64,000 nucleotides of DNA, from positions 4,823,072 through 4,887,071 of the forward strand of contig CM026566.1 of NCBI GenBank assembly GCA_015143295.1, written 5' to 3'. The notes below the pieces were generated by a model, which saw only the letters and a program-made list of their open reading frames with translations, was not told the origin of the DNA and did no database searches. The position numbers and the translations under genes are program-made. Below are positions 52,337 through 63,300 of this stretch, piece by piece (the first letter of the stretch is position 1; every line of letters starts with the position of its first letter). The DNA is from Tetracentron sinense (lineage: Eukaryota > Streptophyta > Magnoliopsida > Trochodendrales > Trochodendraceae).

Positions 52337-55104
52337 TTTAAGCACCCAAATTTTACACCCTGCTTAACCATGGCTAACCCCCCGTTAACCATGGTTATCA
52401 CCGGCCAAACCCTAGTAGCCCTAGTAGCCTTAGGTACATAATCTAAACCCTAGGTAAACCCTAAACCCTAGCCTAGCCCTAGAAAACCCCTAAACCCTAG
52501 CCTAGCCCTAGGTAGACCCTAAACTCTAGTCTAACCCTAGGCTAACCCTAGGTAGACCCTAGACCTAACCCTAGGCAGACCCTAGACCTAACCCTAGGCC
52601 TAACCCTAGCTTAGCCCTAGTCTAACCTAGGCTAAAACCCCATGGGCTCAAGGCCCCTAAGCCCTAGTCTAACCCCAGGCTAACCCAGACCTAGCCCTAG
52701 TCTAAGCCCTAGGCTTAGCACCGTGGGCTCAAGGCCCATTTTAAGTCCACGACCCCAAAAAGTAAAATTAAAACCTTGTTTGGGCCTAAGCATGGGCCCA
52801 CAAAGCCCAATCCAAGTGGGACTCACACTACCCCTTTCAAAATTCAAATTTTTTTAGGGTAAAATACCTTTTGCCTTCCCCACATGTGTGGTGGTTTAGC
52901 CCATAAAGGGGAACAAAACAAAAGTTTGAAATTCAAAAAACATATATAGCAAAAAATAACAAAAATAAATAAATAAATAAGGGGTTTAATTTTTGGGCAC
53001 CAACCCCATGTGGCAAGGCCCACATGTGGGTTGGGCCCAAATTTCCAAACCAAACAACAAAACAAAAAAAATAAAAATAAAATAAATAAAATAAAATAAA
53101 AAGAAAAAAAAAAGAAAAGAAAAAAAAGGGTTTAAATATTAGGTGCCAACCCAATGTGGCAAGGCCCATATGTGGGTTAGGCCCAAATTTCCAAACCAAA
53201 CAACAAAACAAAAATTATAATAATAATAAAATTTTAACAAGGGACACTATTCATCGTCCCTGTCTTGAAACTTGCGGGTACAGCCCCTGATCCCAGCCCC
53301 GCCTACCCCTGCATCCTCCCTCCTGGCCTGCTCCCCTGCCGCCCTACTCCTGCACCCACCATTGACCACCCAATTACTCTTCTCTTCCTCACCCTTATCC
53401 ATCCCTCTTCCTCCCCATTAAAACCCCAACAGCAGTCACGGTTTGGAGGGGGGACTGAAACAAAATTTTTTACTGACTTTCTTTCTCTTTTAGCCCACTC
53501 CCACCTTCCTTAAGGTATTAGACACCACACCCAAACTCCCTTAGGTCCACCAAAACCTCATACCACCACCACCCAAAGCCACTGTTCAACAAGGATGTTT
53601 TTCAAAATAAAATTTTTGCAGTCACCCCCATTCAGCAGCCTTACTTTAATCCCCTTTAGTCTTCAACCTTGGCTCTAATAACACCCTTAGACTCCCTAAA
53701 AGTTCTTCATACCTCATAGCACCACATATAGTCATCACCCATCTCTATTATACAAAACAAGAAACCAGTTTTTTTTTTTATAGTAGCCCAGCATCCAGCC
53801 CGTTCCCCACCTTCCCTAAGCTCCTGAATCCCATCCATCTAGGTCTTAGACCACATTCTAACCCCGGTGTAGCCTCTAACAGCTCACCTTAGGCAGCCAC
53901 CAACGCTGCATTCTGCCAAGACTCCACCACGAGCAAAAGGCACAGGGTATATAAACCACCTCCCCATTTTTTATTTATTGTTATTCTCATTGTAAGGGAC
54001 CCTTGGCCCATTCCAGGGGTCCCATTTTCTCTGTGTTTTTTAATCTCAGTAGTTTGATATGCCAAGGACAAGGACCCCCCTTTTCATCTTCTTCATAGAT
54101 GGGGGGTATTCCCTTGAGGCAGTGGCCACGAGCACATTCCCCACCACCGTATGCCACCATGTTCGACATCTTCTTCAGGGTATGGGGGTCCTCAATCCAT
54201 GAGGAACTACCTGATCCTCCCTGGTTTTCATCCAAACAGTAAGCAAATTCATTTTTTCAAAAAAAAAATTCTAGAAAAAATAGTTTCGGCCAACCACCTT
54301 TAACCCTGGTTTAAACCAGGATAGACCCGGCCTTAGTCAAAACCGAGGCTATGGTTAGACTCCCCACATACCCAGCTATCCTACTGTAAAATTTCAGCTC
54401 TTAATTCCGTCGTTAACCGCGGTTAAATCGACCCCAAAGAGGAGTCAACAGTCGACCAAATAGCCCATGTAGCCAACTTTGGGTCTCTGTGGGGCCCACA
54501 TACGGCCTCCTCTTGGGCCCCACAAGGGCCCAAATTGTTTTCCTCATAGCAGCCTTCGCAGCTATGGTCTCGGATTCCCCGGGGATTGAGCCAATCAGCG
54601 GCAAAATCACCGCAAAGTTTGTACAAAATCTATTTGGTTCCCATTTAACAAATCTATCATTTTATGTGAAGTGCAACGAGGCGACTTTGGGCCTCTGTGG
54701 GGCCCACACCCGACCACCCCTTGGGCCCCACAAATGCTCAAAATGTTCACTAGACTTCAGGCTATCCACTGGTAGTCTCGGTTTTTCATGGTTCCCTTGT
54801 TAACCATGGTTAAACCCGTCTTAACTGTGGTTAAAAATGAAATAATTTTTTGGATTTTTTTGCATTTGCTGGACTTTGTGAGCGCCCAGACCGGGTAGGA
54901 GGCCATTCTAGGCCCTGCCATGGATCCTGGGCCTACTTTTGCCTACGTCGGCCTCTTAACCATAGTTAAACCCACTCGTGGTTAACCTGATATTGGCCTA
55001 CCGGGCCCAATACCAAGTACTTGACCAACCCGATCAACCACCCCGAGTCTCTCGGCTAGACCCTAAGCCACCTTTAGTGCACACACACACACACCCCTAG
55101 CCTT

Positions 55105-57377
55105 TGTAGCACCTCGGACTTTTCCGTACTTAATGAATAGGACTTTTGTAGTCAATTGGCCTTTCATATAGTGTTATTAATAAATAAGGGAGAAATTTAA
55201 ATTTTGGAAATGTTAGAAATGTTCCTTTTCGAAAGATGAATCCAACGCAAGTTGAATCGTCAAAATCCGACTAACGAGTCAAAAGATATGGCCAAAATAC
55301 CAAGTGGGAAAAATTGAGGAAAATCGGCAAAATACATACCAACCGGTCGACCGCTCCATCCACCAGTCGACCCGTAGCCCACAGGTCGACCGCTCTACCC
55401 CGCGGTTGACCACTGTCGCACTAATTTTGTATGGGAATTTTTCCAGAGATGAGGTTTTGGACCGATCGACCGCTCCAGCCAACCGGTGGACCGCTAGCCT
55501 ACCGATCGACTGCTCCTATGACCGGTCGACTGCTCCTCGAGTACTTTGCCTATTTGGTCAATTTTAGCCGTGATTTTAAGGGTAGGATGGTCATTTGACC
55601 ACCTCACTTTCTATATAAGCCCCAAATCCATTGGTGAGGGTTTCATAAACCCTCAAAGCTCTTATTTGGGGATTTTGGAAGATTGGAGAAGGAAGAGAAA
55701 GGAAAGCTAGGGTTGGGCCAAAGTTTGGGGTGTGATCAAAGGAAAGCTTGGATCTCATCTTTTCTCAAGATCCCTCAAGTTCTCCTACAAGTTTGAAGGC
55801 TAGTACACCCTACTAACTCCCATTAGCAAAAATCTAGGTTTTCCATTTTGGTTGATGATTATTGATCTCATGTTCTCCCTCCTTTTGAAATGTGCTATTT
55901 CTATAAAATGTAAACAAGATAATAAGAAATGTTGTGATGTGTAGATGATGAGGGGTTGAGGCGATTGGATGCCAAGTGGATGTTGTGTGATGTGTGAAAT
56001 GGGAAATGGTGGATGGACATTTTATAAATAATGAACTACCTTGATAATGTGATGGAAAATATGCACTAAAAAGAGGGAATAGAAGGACTAAGAAACGTTG
56101 CACACGTGTGTTTGATAAAATGACTAAAAAAGGGATAAATTGATTTGCGGAAGATAAATGCAAATAGGAAGGGTCTAAATTTTCTTATAATTGATCAATT
56201 GCTCAAATGTGCTATATGTTGCCTAACTTGTCATACGATTATGCTAGAAATCAAAATGCTATATTTATGTGTTCCTCCCATTCAAACATATATGCCATCA
56301 TGGTTACCACTATTGACAAGCACACAAGCACGCATGGATGCATGAACCGGGTTTTCCAAGATGTATTTATGCATGATAAATCAAACAAGAAACAAGGACA
56401 TGACAAGGAGGTTGGTAGCCCAAGTGAAGGGTGCTAGCCTCTGGCTCACAAGTGAAAGGAAAATGAAACATGACAAGAAAGTTGGTAGACCAAGTGAAGG
56501 GTGCAAGCCTCTGGCTCACAAGCGAAATGAAACAAGACAAGGAGGTTGGTAGCCCAAGTGAAGGGTGCTAGCCTTTGGCTCACAAGTGAATGAAAGAGAA
56601 TGAAATATCAAGGAGGTTGGTAGCCCAGGAATGTGTGGGTGCTAGCCTCTGGCTCACAAGTATACAAGGCAAGGATGAAATAAAAACAAGGCACGAATGC
56701 ATGATTTTCACAAGCAAGACCGAGACATGAAAGAGGTTTCCAAACATAAGTTTTACCGAGGTTTTCGCATTCATGCATGCATTTTAAGATAATTATATTT
56801 CTTCATGTCTCATGCTATTTATCTTATGCTTCTAGTATTACTTTAAATCTATATTTTGTATTGCGTTCACTGTTGTTATGTTATTGCTATTGCTATGGTT
56901 AGCTAGTAGCTTGTACTCGCTAAGTATTCCATGCTCAGCTGTACTTTTATGTCGGTAGGTTCCGTAGATGTCCTTGACCCTGAGCCTTGAGTCGAGGAGG
57001 AGTACATAGAGGAGAGGGAGCCATTTATTCCATTACAGTCGAAGCGGATAGAGACCTCGACATGTGGCCGTACCTCGACTACTGTTGAGAGGAGAGTCCG
57101 AGAGAGTTATGTTGTAAATTTTGATATTTTGATAGGTGGGCCTGTCCACCTTTGGCTCGATATGTTATGTATATTTTAACTTGGAATACTAATTTGGAGT
57201 TATAGAAGAAAAGAAAAAGTTAGTTCAAGCTTCCGCACTCATGAATTGCTTCTGCACTCTGCTTATTGGAATTATTATATCATGTTTAGCCTTGTTCATT
57301 ATAGGATGGTTTGGCAGGTACGTACAATCACCTCTAAAGTATCCCTTAACTCCTATGAGGTATTTTGGGGCGTGACA
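55105..57377 (+). mobile_element. F2: solo LTR, same family as F1, in the 3' LTR of E
   Basis: TGTAGCACCTCGGAC to TTTTGGGGCGTGACA, with perfect duplications GCCTT (55100-55104 and 57378-57382). It aligns with F1 at both ends and through the AGGAGGTTGG minisatellite (four units, 56401-56670), the CTTGTACTCGCT block and the end. No internal region remains. Confidence 0.93.
55336..55619 (+). promoter_or_regulatory. F2 promoter: GTCGAC palindrome array and TATA box
   Basis: Eight palindromes of the ACCGGTCGACCG type and variants (CCAGTCGACCCG, CAGGTCGACCGC, ACCGATCGACCG, ACCGGTGGACCG, ACCGGTCGACTG), spaced about 20 bp in two groups, lie at 55336-55540. TATATAAG follows at 55612-55619. The corresponding array in F1 has a CGATCGATCG core instead. 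Confidence 0.8.
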
Positions 57378-57757
57378 GCCTTAGCACGGGCTCATGTGCC
57401 AGAACTACGCTCAGTCTGATCTCATCCCTATGTGAGTACGTAGGCAGCCCAATTCGGGTTCGACCCTAGTTTAGGATTTTCTCCTTCTTAGATTAGCATT
57501 ATCTTAAATACTTAAGACATTTGATTAAAACTGAGATTAATTTGGTTTAACCTTAGCAAGTAGGGAACCACTGAAAAGTGGAGGTGTCGGGGTGCCTAAC
57601 CCCTTCCCCGGACTTAACCGAACCTCTTACCCTGATCTAGGATTGCAAACCAAGACCTTATCCAAATCCATGAGACTTATCCTTCTGAATGAATAGGTGG
57701 CGACTCTATACTCACCCATGAGAACAAACTAGGGTTTCCTCGAAACCCGCACTCACA

Positions 57758-58153
57758 ATACCATCACCATCACCATCATCATTAGGGTCATCATCATTAC
57801 CCTCATCATCATCGTAACTGTCACTACCATGTCCCATCAGTGTAGCCCTAAGGCCTTCCATCTCCGATGCTAATCGTTCCTTCTCAACTCTGTTCTCTTG
57901 TAGATGTTTTATCATTGCCAGACTAATCTCTCTCGGGCACTTAGGGTATGTGTGAATATTTGTTCTTACACCCGCCAAATGTTCTTTGAGTCGAGTAATC
58001 CCACCACCCTTAGAAAAAAATCCATAATATTTACATCGTATAAGATGCCTTGACTCGTCTATAGACTCCTCATACCTGCCACCCTATATCTCTGAGACGC
58101 TCTTTGGGTTGAGTCGTAGCAGTTGCTTTACCTTTGTTTTTCTTTGGGGCCAT
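57758..58153 (-). pseudogene. hAT transposase, N-terminus with BED finger (piece 1 of 5)
   Basis: Starts at ATG 58153-58151 with APKKNKGKATATTQPKERLR (basic, possibly nuclear-targeting). A frame change near 58083, either a frameshift or an unspliced junction, leads to the BED zinc finger (58040-57968): KGGGITRLKEHLAG with a first Cys present but the second changed to Tyr (CKYYG). A Met/Leu/Glu helix and an Asp-rich linker (57825-57765) end at the insertion site of element E. BED fingers bind DNA in this transposase class. Confidence 0.85.
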
Positions 58154-59979
58154 GTCAAACTGTGAAAGTGAAATCTATGTAAAAATAATTTATGAAGATT
58201 AATATGTATCATTAATAGTCACTAAATGGGACACATGTCTAATCTTAGTTTTTAGAAATAAATATTTAAAAAATAACTAGAGTTAACAATTCTTAACCTT
58301 AGGGTGTGTTTAATAGACACATGTCTAACTCTAACCTTGGTTCTTATTAAATTGTTTTAGATGCCTTCATCATTTTTCTTTTATTTGTATTTTGATGAGA
58401 TCATGCTTTTATAGGATAATGAAGAGAAGGAGATTGTTGAATTATCGAAGACCTTGCTCAACTATCAAGAGAAAAATAAGAGGATTGTAATTTTATTCGG
58501 ATGTAATAATGTAAATATAAATTATTTTTTTTTTTATGTAAAGCAGGACCTCTATGTCCCATGCCCTAATTGTAACCTTTTTATCTTTTTTCTATCTCAA
58601 TAAATTTCTTTAGTTCTTTTAATTAACAAGTGGTAAGGATATACCTTGATGATAGAACATTATTTTCAGTATATAAAAGCAAAAGAATCATGAAAATTCA
58701 AAAATGTTCAGATCACATGCACAAAAGAAATAAGAAAGGAATGATTGATTTTGGTATTATTCTACCCTAGGCAAATTTGCCTCCCAAGGCATTTTCTATA
58801 TATTGCATGTCAGAGCTTGTCTCTATGCAGCTCACCTGCCTTGCCCAATATTATATGAAATCATCTGCAAGAGGGATAGGGAAATATCTTTGGGTCTGTA
58901 GTTTGCTAGCACTTTATTTTCAGTAATTAAAATCTAACAGAAAGAAAAAAAAAACAAGATTAAAGGTATCTTAATGACAACTAAAAGAATTTAATTTTTC
59001 AACTATGGTTAAAATTTCTTTAATTATAGTTAAGATTTATTGACCTTGTGATTTATATTTTTAACCATGTTTTTTTATATTATAAAAATCATGGTTAAAA
59101 ATGTAAATTTAGGTGATTACTATTTTAATGTAAACAAGCAGGACCACAATGCCAACATACATATTACAATTTACAATATAACCATGGCTTTTTAGGAAAA
59201 AATAATATTTAACTCTAGTTAAAAAATTAAACCTTAAGATTAATATTTTTTTTTTTACAAAAAGTAAGTTATATTGTTGAACCCTAAGGCAATGTTTGGA
59301 TTTGTGGAATTGGAATTGACCTAACGAATTGAATTCTACGGAATTGAAATCTATTGAATTGAATTCTATAGAATTTATAATTCTGCCATTTTGATGCACT
59401 ACTAATTAGATGAAATTTGGATGAATAAAATTATGCAAAATTAATTTGAATACAATAATAAGAATATATAATTATGCAAGTAAAATATTTATTAAATTAA
59501 ATTATTGTTTTAATTTAAAATTATTATTAAGTTATGTATTAAATTTAAATATTATTATAATTTACAGTTATGATTTTATGTATTAAATTATTATTTTCAT
59601 AAGATAATTAGTAAATATTAAATGAAGACTTTAAAATTCTAATTTGAATATAATAATAAGGATATATAATTATATAAGTAATATATTTATTAAAATTATA
59701 ATACTTATTTAATGTATTAAATTATTATTTCTTAAATATAATTATTCCTATTAGTATTATTTATAATTTTATTTATTGATTTATAATAATTAGTATTTAA
59801 TATACTAAGATATTATTTATTAAATTTAAATATTATTATAAATATTGTTATTATTTATTATTTTATGCATTAAAATATTATTTACATAAGATATTTAGTA
59901 AATATTAAATGAAAGTTTGAAAGTCTAATTTGAATATAATAATAACGCTATTTAGTAAATATCTTTGGGTCTGTAGTTT
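58154..59979. other. AT-rich region between hAT remnant and copia D
   Basis: Presumed hAT upstream sequence and possibly host intergenic DNA. GACACATGTCTAA occurs twice (about 58230 and 58315). A possible exon (58418-58490, preceded by a TTTATAG acceptor, reading DNEEKEIVELSKTLLNYQEK) is the only coding hint and I do not trust it. 59290-59400 (GTGGAATTGGAATTG, GAATTGAATTCTATAG) resembles the end of a MITE. 59440-59960 is over 80% AT with three imperfect repeats of TTTGAATATAATAATAA. Confidence 0.4.
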
Positions 59980-60017
59980 TCGGAATCAGTATAACTCAGT
60001 CCAACTAAATCTTCTGA

Positions 60018-60852
60018 TTAAAAGGTAAGCACATAATCCCTAGTCCTTTTCAGGTACTTCATAATGTGCTTCACTGCAGTCCAATGATTAACACCTGGAT
60101 TGCTTTGGAACCGACTAACAACTCCCACTGCATGACAGATATCCGGTCTAGTACATAACATGGCATACATAAGGCTCCCAATTGCCGAAGCATAAGGGCA
60201 CCTCCTCATCTGCTCGATCTCATCAGCTGATGTAGGGGTCATCTTTTTAGACAAAGTGACACCATGTCTAAAAGGAATGATTGTTGTCTTACAATCACTC
60301 ATACTGTACCTAGACAATATCTTGTCTATGTAGGAAGTTTGGCTCAATTCCAACATTCGGCATTCTCTATCTCTCAAGATCTTTATTCCGAGAATATATG
60401 ATACCTCTCCCAAGTCTTTCATTGAAAAATGTTGAGAAAGCCATATCTTGACTGATGACAACATCCCTACATCATTCCCAATGAGTAGGATGTCATCTAC
60501 ATAAAGAATTAGGTATACTACCGCTCTCCGACTGTCCTTCTTGTATATACAAGATTCTTCTAAATTCTTTTGGAATCCAAATTCTTTGATTGAAAGATCA
60601 AATTTTTGGTTCTAGCTTCTTGAAGCTTGTTTCAAACCACATATCGACTTGTTGAGCTTGCATACCATGTTCTCCTGGTTAGGAGTAATGAAGCCGTCTG
60701 GTTGCTTAGATGTCTTCATCTAACATTCCATTAAGGAAAGCAGTTTTGACATCTATTTGTCATATCTCATAGTCATGGTGTGCAGCTATAGCTAGCAATA
60801 TCCTGATGGATTTAAGCATAGCTACAGGTGAAAAGGTATCCTCATAATCAAC
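60018..60852 (-). pseudogene. Element D reverse transcriptase and start of RNase H
   Basis: YVDDILLIGN, the copia RT catalytic motif, is at about 60510-60480. Downstream are WLSQHFSMKDLGEVSYILGI, the RRCPYASAIGSLMYAMLCTRPD block, and VKHIMKYLKRTRDY before RNase H (60464-60018). The part before the catalytic motif (60852-60530) is readable only through several frameshifts and stops. Confidence 0.85.
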
Positions 60853-61395
60853 TCATTGAATTTGAGTATAACCTTTTGCAACAAGTCTAGTTTTATAGGT
60901 CTCCACGTTACCATCGGCACCCTTCTTCCTTTTGTAAATCCATTTGCATCCAATTGGCCTTATACCATCTGGTGGATCTACTAAAGTCCAGACACCGTTG
61001 TCATACATGGAATCTATTTCAGCATTCATGGCTTTATCCCATTGAGATGCATCTACATCCAATGTAGCTTCCTGATAAGTATTAGGTTCAGTTTGGATAC
61101 TGGCTGTGTTGTCTTTCATCTCATGAAATTCAACTTTCTTAAGGAGATCCATTTCTTCCTTCAAGAAGGTAGCATGAAGCCTAACAACTATTGTTTGGTC
61201 TGCCTTGGAGTAGAAATAAAAACCCTTAGTTTCTTTTGGATATCCTACAAAATTCCATTTCTTTGTCCTAGATTCCAATTTAGTGGGTTTGAGTTTGCGA
61301 ACATGCGCAGGACAACCCCATACCCTTAGATGTTGTAAACTAGGTTTTCGCCTAGTCCACAATTCATAGGGTGTAAACGGAATAGAGCGAACCAT
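60853..61395 (-). pseudogene. Element D integrase C-terminus and RT N-terminus
   Basis: 180 open codons: FTPYELWTRRKPSLQHLRVW and FVGYPKETKGFYFYSKADQT are the end of copia integrase. WDKAMNAEIDSMYDNGVWTL and GCKWIYKRKKGADGNVETYK open the RT domain. Upstream, a deletion of the usual GYAL..AVYILN segment is bridged by a duplicated 25-bp piece (61382-61406 and 61426-61450). Confidence 0.85.
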
Positions 61396-61990
61396 ATCTA
61401 ATAAGGAACATCGGCATGGCTCATCATAGAGCGAACCATATCTAATAAGGTCTGGTTTCTTCTTTCAGAAACTCCATTTTGTTGAAGAGAGGCAGGACTT
61501 GTCCATTGCGAGATAATCTCATTATCCCTTAAGTAATCCATAAACTCATTGGTAAGGTATTCACCACATTGATCTGATCGAAGTGTCTTTATGGCTTTGT
61601 CAGTTTGATTCCCAACTTCTAATTTGAATTATTTAAACTTTTCAAAGGTATCAGATTTGTGTTACATCAAATAGACATATCCATATCTGGAATAGTCATC
61701 GGTAAATGTCACAAATACCTGTATTGACCTCGTGCAACAATGTTAAATGGACCACATACATCACTATGTATTAGTCTTAACTTTTCTTCGGCTCTTCCTA
61801 CCTTTTTAGGGTATGGCTTCTTGGTCATCTTCCCTTCGAGACAACACTCGCATGTTGGGAGTGGTTCTACCTTGAGGAAGTCAAGGGGACCATCTATTAC
61901 TAACCTCTTGATCCTATCAAGATTAATGTGACTAAGTCTCTTGTGCCAAATATAAGTAGACTCAGTGCAATGTCTCTTCATTCCAGACAT
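61396..61990 (-). pseudogene. Element D pre-integrase zinc finger and integrase core
   Basis: WHKRLSHINLDRIKRL and CECCLEGKMTKKPYPKK are the HHCC module. RLIHSDVCGPFNIVARGQYR is the first catalytic Asp of integrase (61990-61709). The rest of the core is out of frame and ends in RRNQTLLDMVRSMMSHAD near 61420. It overlaps gag-protease by 13 bp in another frame because of a frameshift. Confidence 0.85.
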
Positions 61991-63300
61991 TCTAGATGAT
62001 GAACATTGTCACTTTGCAGACATTCATTATTTACCAATGGAAATATCAAATAAAGACCATTAATTAGATTACCAGTTATCAAGACCATTCCATCTTTCTT
62101 AATTTCAACAATTGAATTAAAATTGATAGAGAATCCATAAAATAAGAGTCTAGATACTGAAATCAAATTTCGATGTGCTGAAGGCACATAAAAGCAATCT
62201 TCTAAAATTAATGTCTTTCCATTAGGTAAATAAAGAGTAAACAAGCCGATTGACTTCATTGCAACATTTGCACCGGAGCCAACTTTAAGCTTCTGCTCCT
62301 GTTTGGTCGGCTTTCTGGTTTCCTTGAATCCCTGCAAAGAATTGCAAATGTGTACAGTGGATCCAAAATCCACCCACAATGAGTTAAGAGGACCGTCCAG
62401 AAAGTTAGACTCAACAGTAATATGTACTTCAAAGTATCTCATACCTTGAGTACTTCCGCTAACCTTCTTAAGAGTTGTGAGGTAAGTCCTGCAATTTCTC
62501 TTCCAGTGGCCTATTTTACCACAGTGGAAACACTTTCCCTTGCCTTTGTTTTCCTTGCCAGCTATCCCTGAAGAACCTTTGGCAACTCTTGCCTTACCCT
62601 TATTGTCTTTAAACTTTCCTTTGCCTTTCTTCCATTTTCTAAACTTTTTAGATTTCTTAGAGGTATCAGGTTTATCGACGATTAAAGTTTCACCTTTAGT
62701 TGACTTTTTGATCAAATCTTCTGCAACCACAAGTGAGTTCATAAGCTCACTTAGTGACATTTCACTCTTGGTCATGTTATAATTTAACACAAACGAATTC
62801 AAGGATGGAGGGAGTGACTCCAGAACAGTGTCAACTTGAGTGATGGCATCCATCTCTCCACCAAGAATTTCCAGTTCATTCAATAATCTCATCATCTTTA
62901 TGATGTGTTCCCTGACTGGAGTTCCCTCAGCCATCTTGGTGTTAACAAGGGATTTCAACTTTACTTGTCGAGCTGACCTATTTTGCTCACCAAACATCTC
63001 ATGAAGGTTTTGCAAAATGTCAGAAGCCTTATCCATGTGTTCATGCTGGCTTTGCAAAATGTTAGACATTGAAGCCAGTATGTAACACTTGGTCATCTGA
63101 TTGGACCTCTCCCATTGCTCTAACTCAGCCTTTTGGGCCGGTGAAGCATCTGGAGGAAATTCGGGCTTAGGTGTCTTAAGACATAGGTCAAGGTTATCCA
63201 TGGCAAACACAATTCTAATCTTTCTTTTCCAGTCTACATAGTTAGTTCCTACTAACTTTTCATCACTAAGAATTTCAGTTAATGGGTGTAGGCCTATCAT
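61978..63300 (-). pseudogene. Element D gag-protease (440 codons open) with a mutated protease active site
   Basis: Gag begins MIGLHPLTEILSDEKLVGTN, with the core YVDWKRKIRIVFAMDNLDLCL, a Lys-rich linker and the zinc knuckle CFHCGKIGHWKRNC (about 62535-62495). The copia protease follows: LWVDFGSTVHICNSLQGF, where the active triad DSG is DFG (62370-62362), a single C-to-T change of TCT to TTT that would abolish function. The later VPSAHRNLISVSRL block is normal. The frame is open for 440 codons. Confidence 0.87.

Larger units (their letters stand above)
33153..57757 (+). mobile_element. Element E: Tat/Ogre-like gypsy derivative without pol, in the hAT gene
   Basis: LTRs at 33153-36776 and 52337-57757, with perfect duplications ATACC (33148-33152 and 57758-57762). 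A primer site of the TGGCGACT.. type lies at 36781-36798. The internal region has an ORF1 related to plant mobile/DUF7745 proteins, a short gag remnant, no protease, RT or integrase, and long tandem arrays before the 3' LTR. Long LTRs, ORF1 upstream of gag and pre-LTR arrays are Tat/Ogre features. It was later invaded by a LINE and by solo LTR F2. Confidence 0.88.
52337..57757 (+). repeat. Element E 3' LTR, carrying solo LTR F2
   Basis: It aligns with the 5' LTR from TTTAAGCACCC (first G changed to T) to CGCACTCACA. After removing F2 (55105-57377 plus one 5-bp repeat) it is about 3.14 kb, shorter than the 5' LTR by a deletion equivalent to 35825-36285. It ends at the ATACC duplication. Confidence 0.9.
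1137..58153 (-). mobile_element. hAT-type DNA transposon, split into five pieces by nested retrotransposons
   Basis: A single minus-strand transposase gene can be followed through 58153-57758, 33152-32172, 15299-14593, 12011-10946 and 1849-1627. Each break coincides exactly with an LTR element or solo LTR bounded by a 5-bp target-site duplication, and the protein similarity resumes on the other side. Order of domains: degenerate BED zinc finger, acidic linker, DUF659, middle region, hAT C-terminal dimerisation motif, Tyr/Gly-rich tail. Without the insertions the remnant is about 3.9 kb. The outer ends are uncertain: the left end is placed by subterminal TATCGG repeats, and no matching inverted repeat was found on the right. 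It is a dead element with several stops. Confidence 0.85.

Noticed and set aside
53070..53220. Phe/Leu-rich ORFs on the minus strand (also at 33753-34088 and 52844-53065), suggesting membrane proteins
   Set aside because: They translate A-rich low-complexity stretches in the LTR of element E and occur equally in both LTR copies without domain similarity.
58418..58490. possible host exon (DNEEKEIVELSKTLLNYQEK) after a splice acceptor-like TTTATAG
   Set aside because: Too short, no neighbouring exon, donor or homologous family recognised; mentioned only as a note in the region entry.
59283..59400. MITE with GAATTGGAATTG-type end
   Set aside because: Only one plausible end was seen; no inverted partner or target duplication could be identified by eye.
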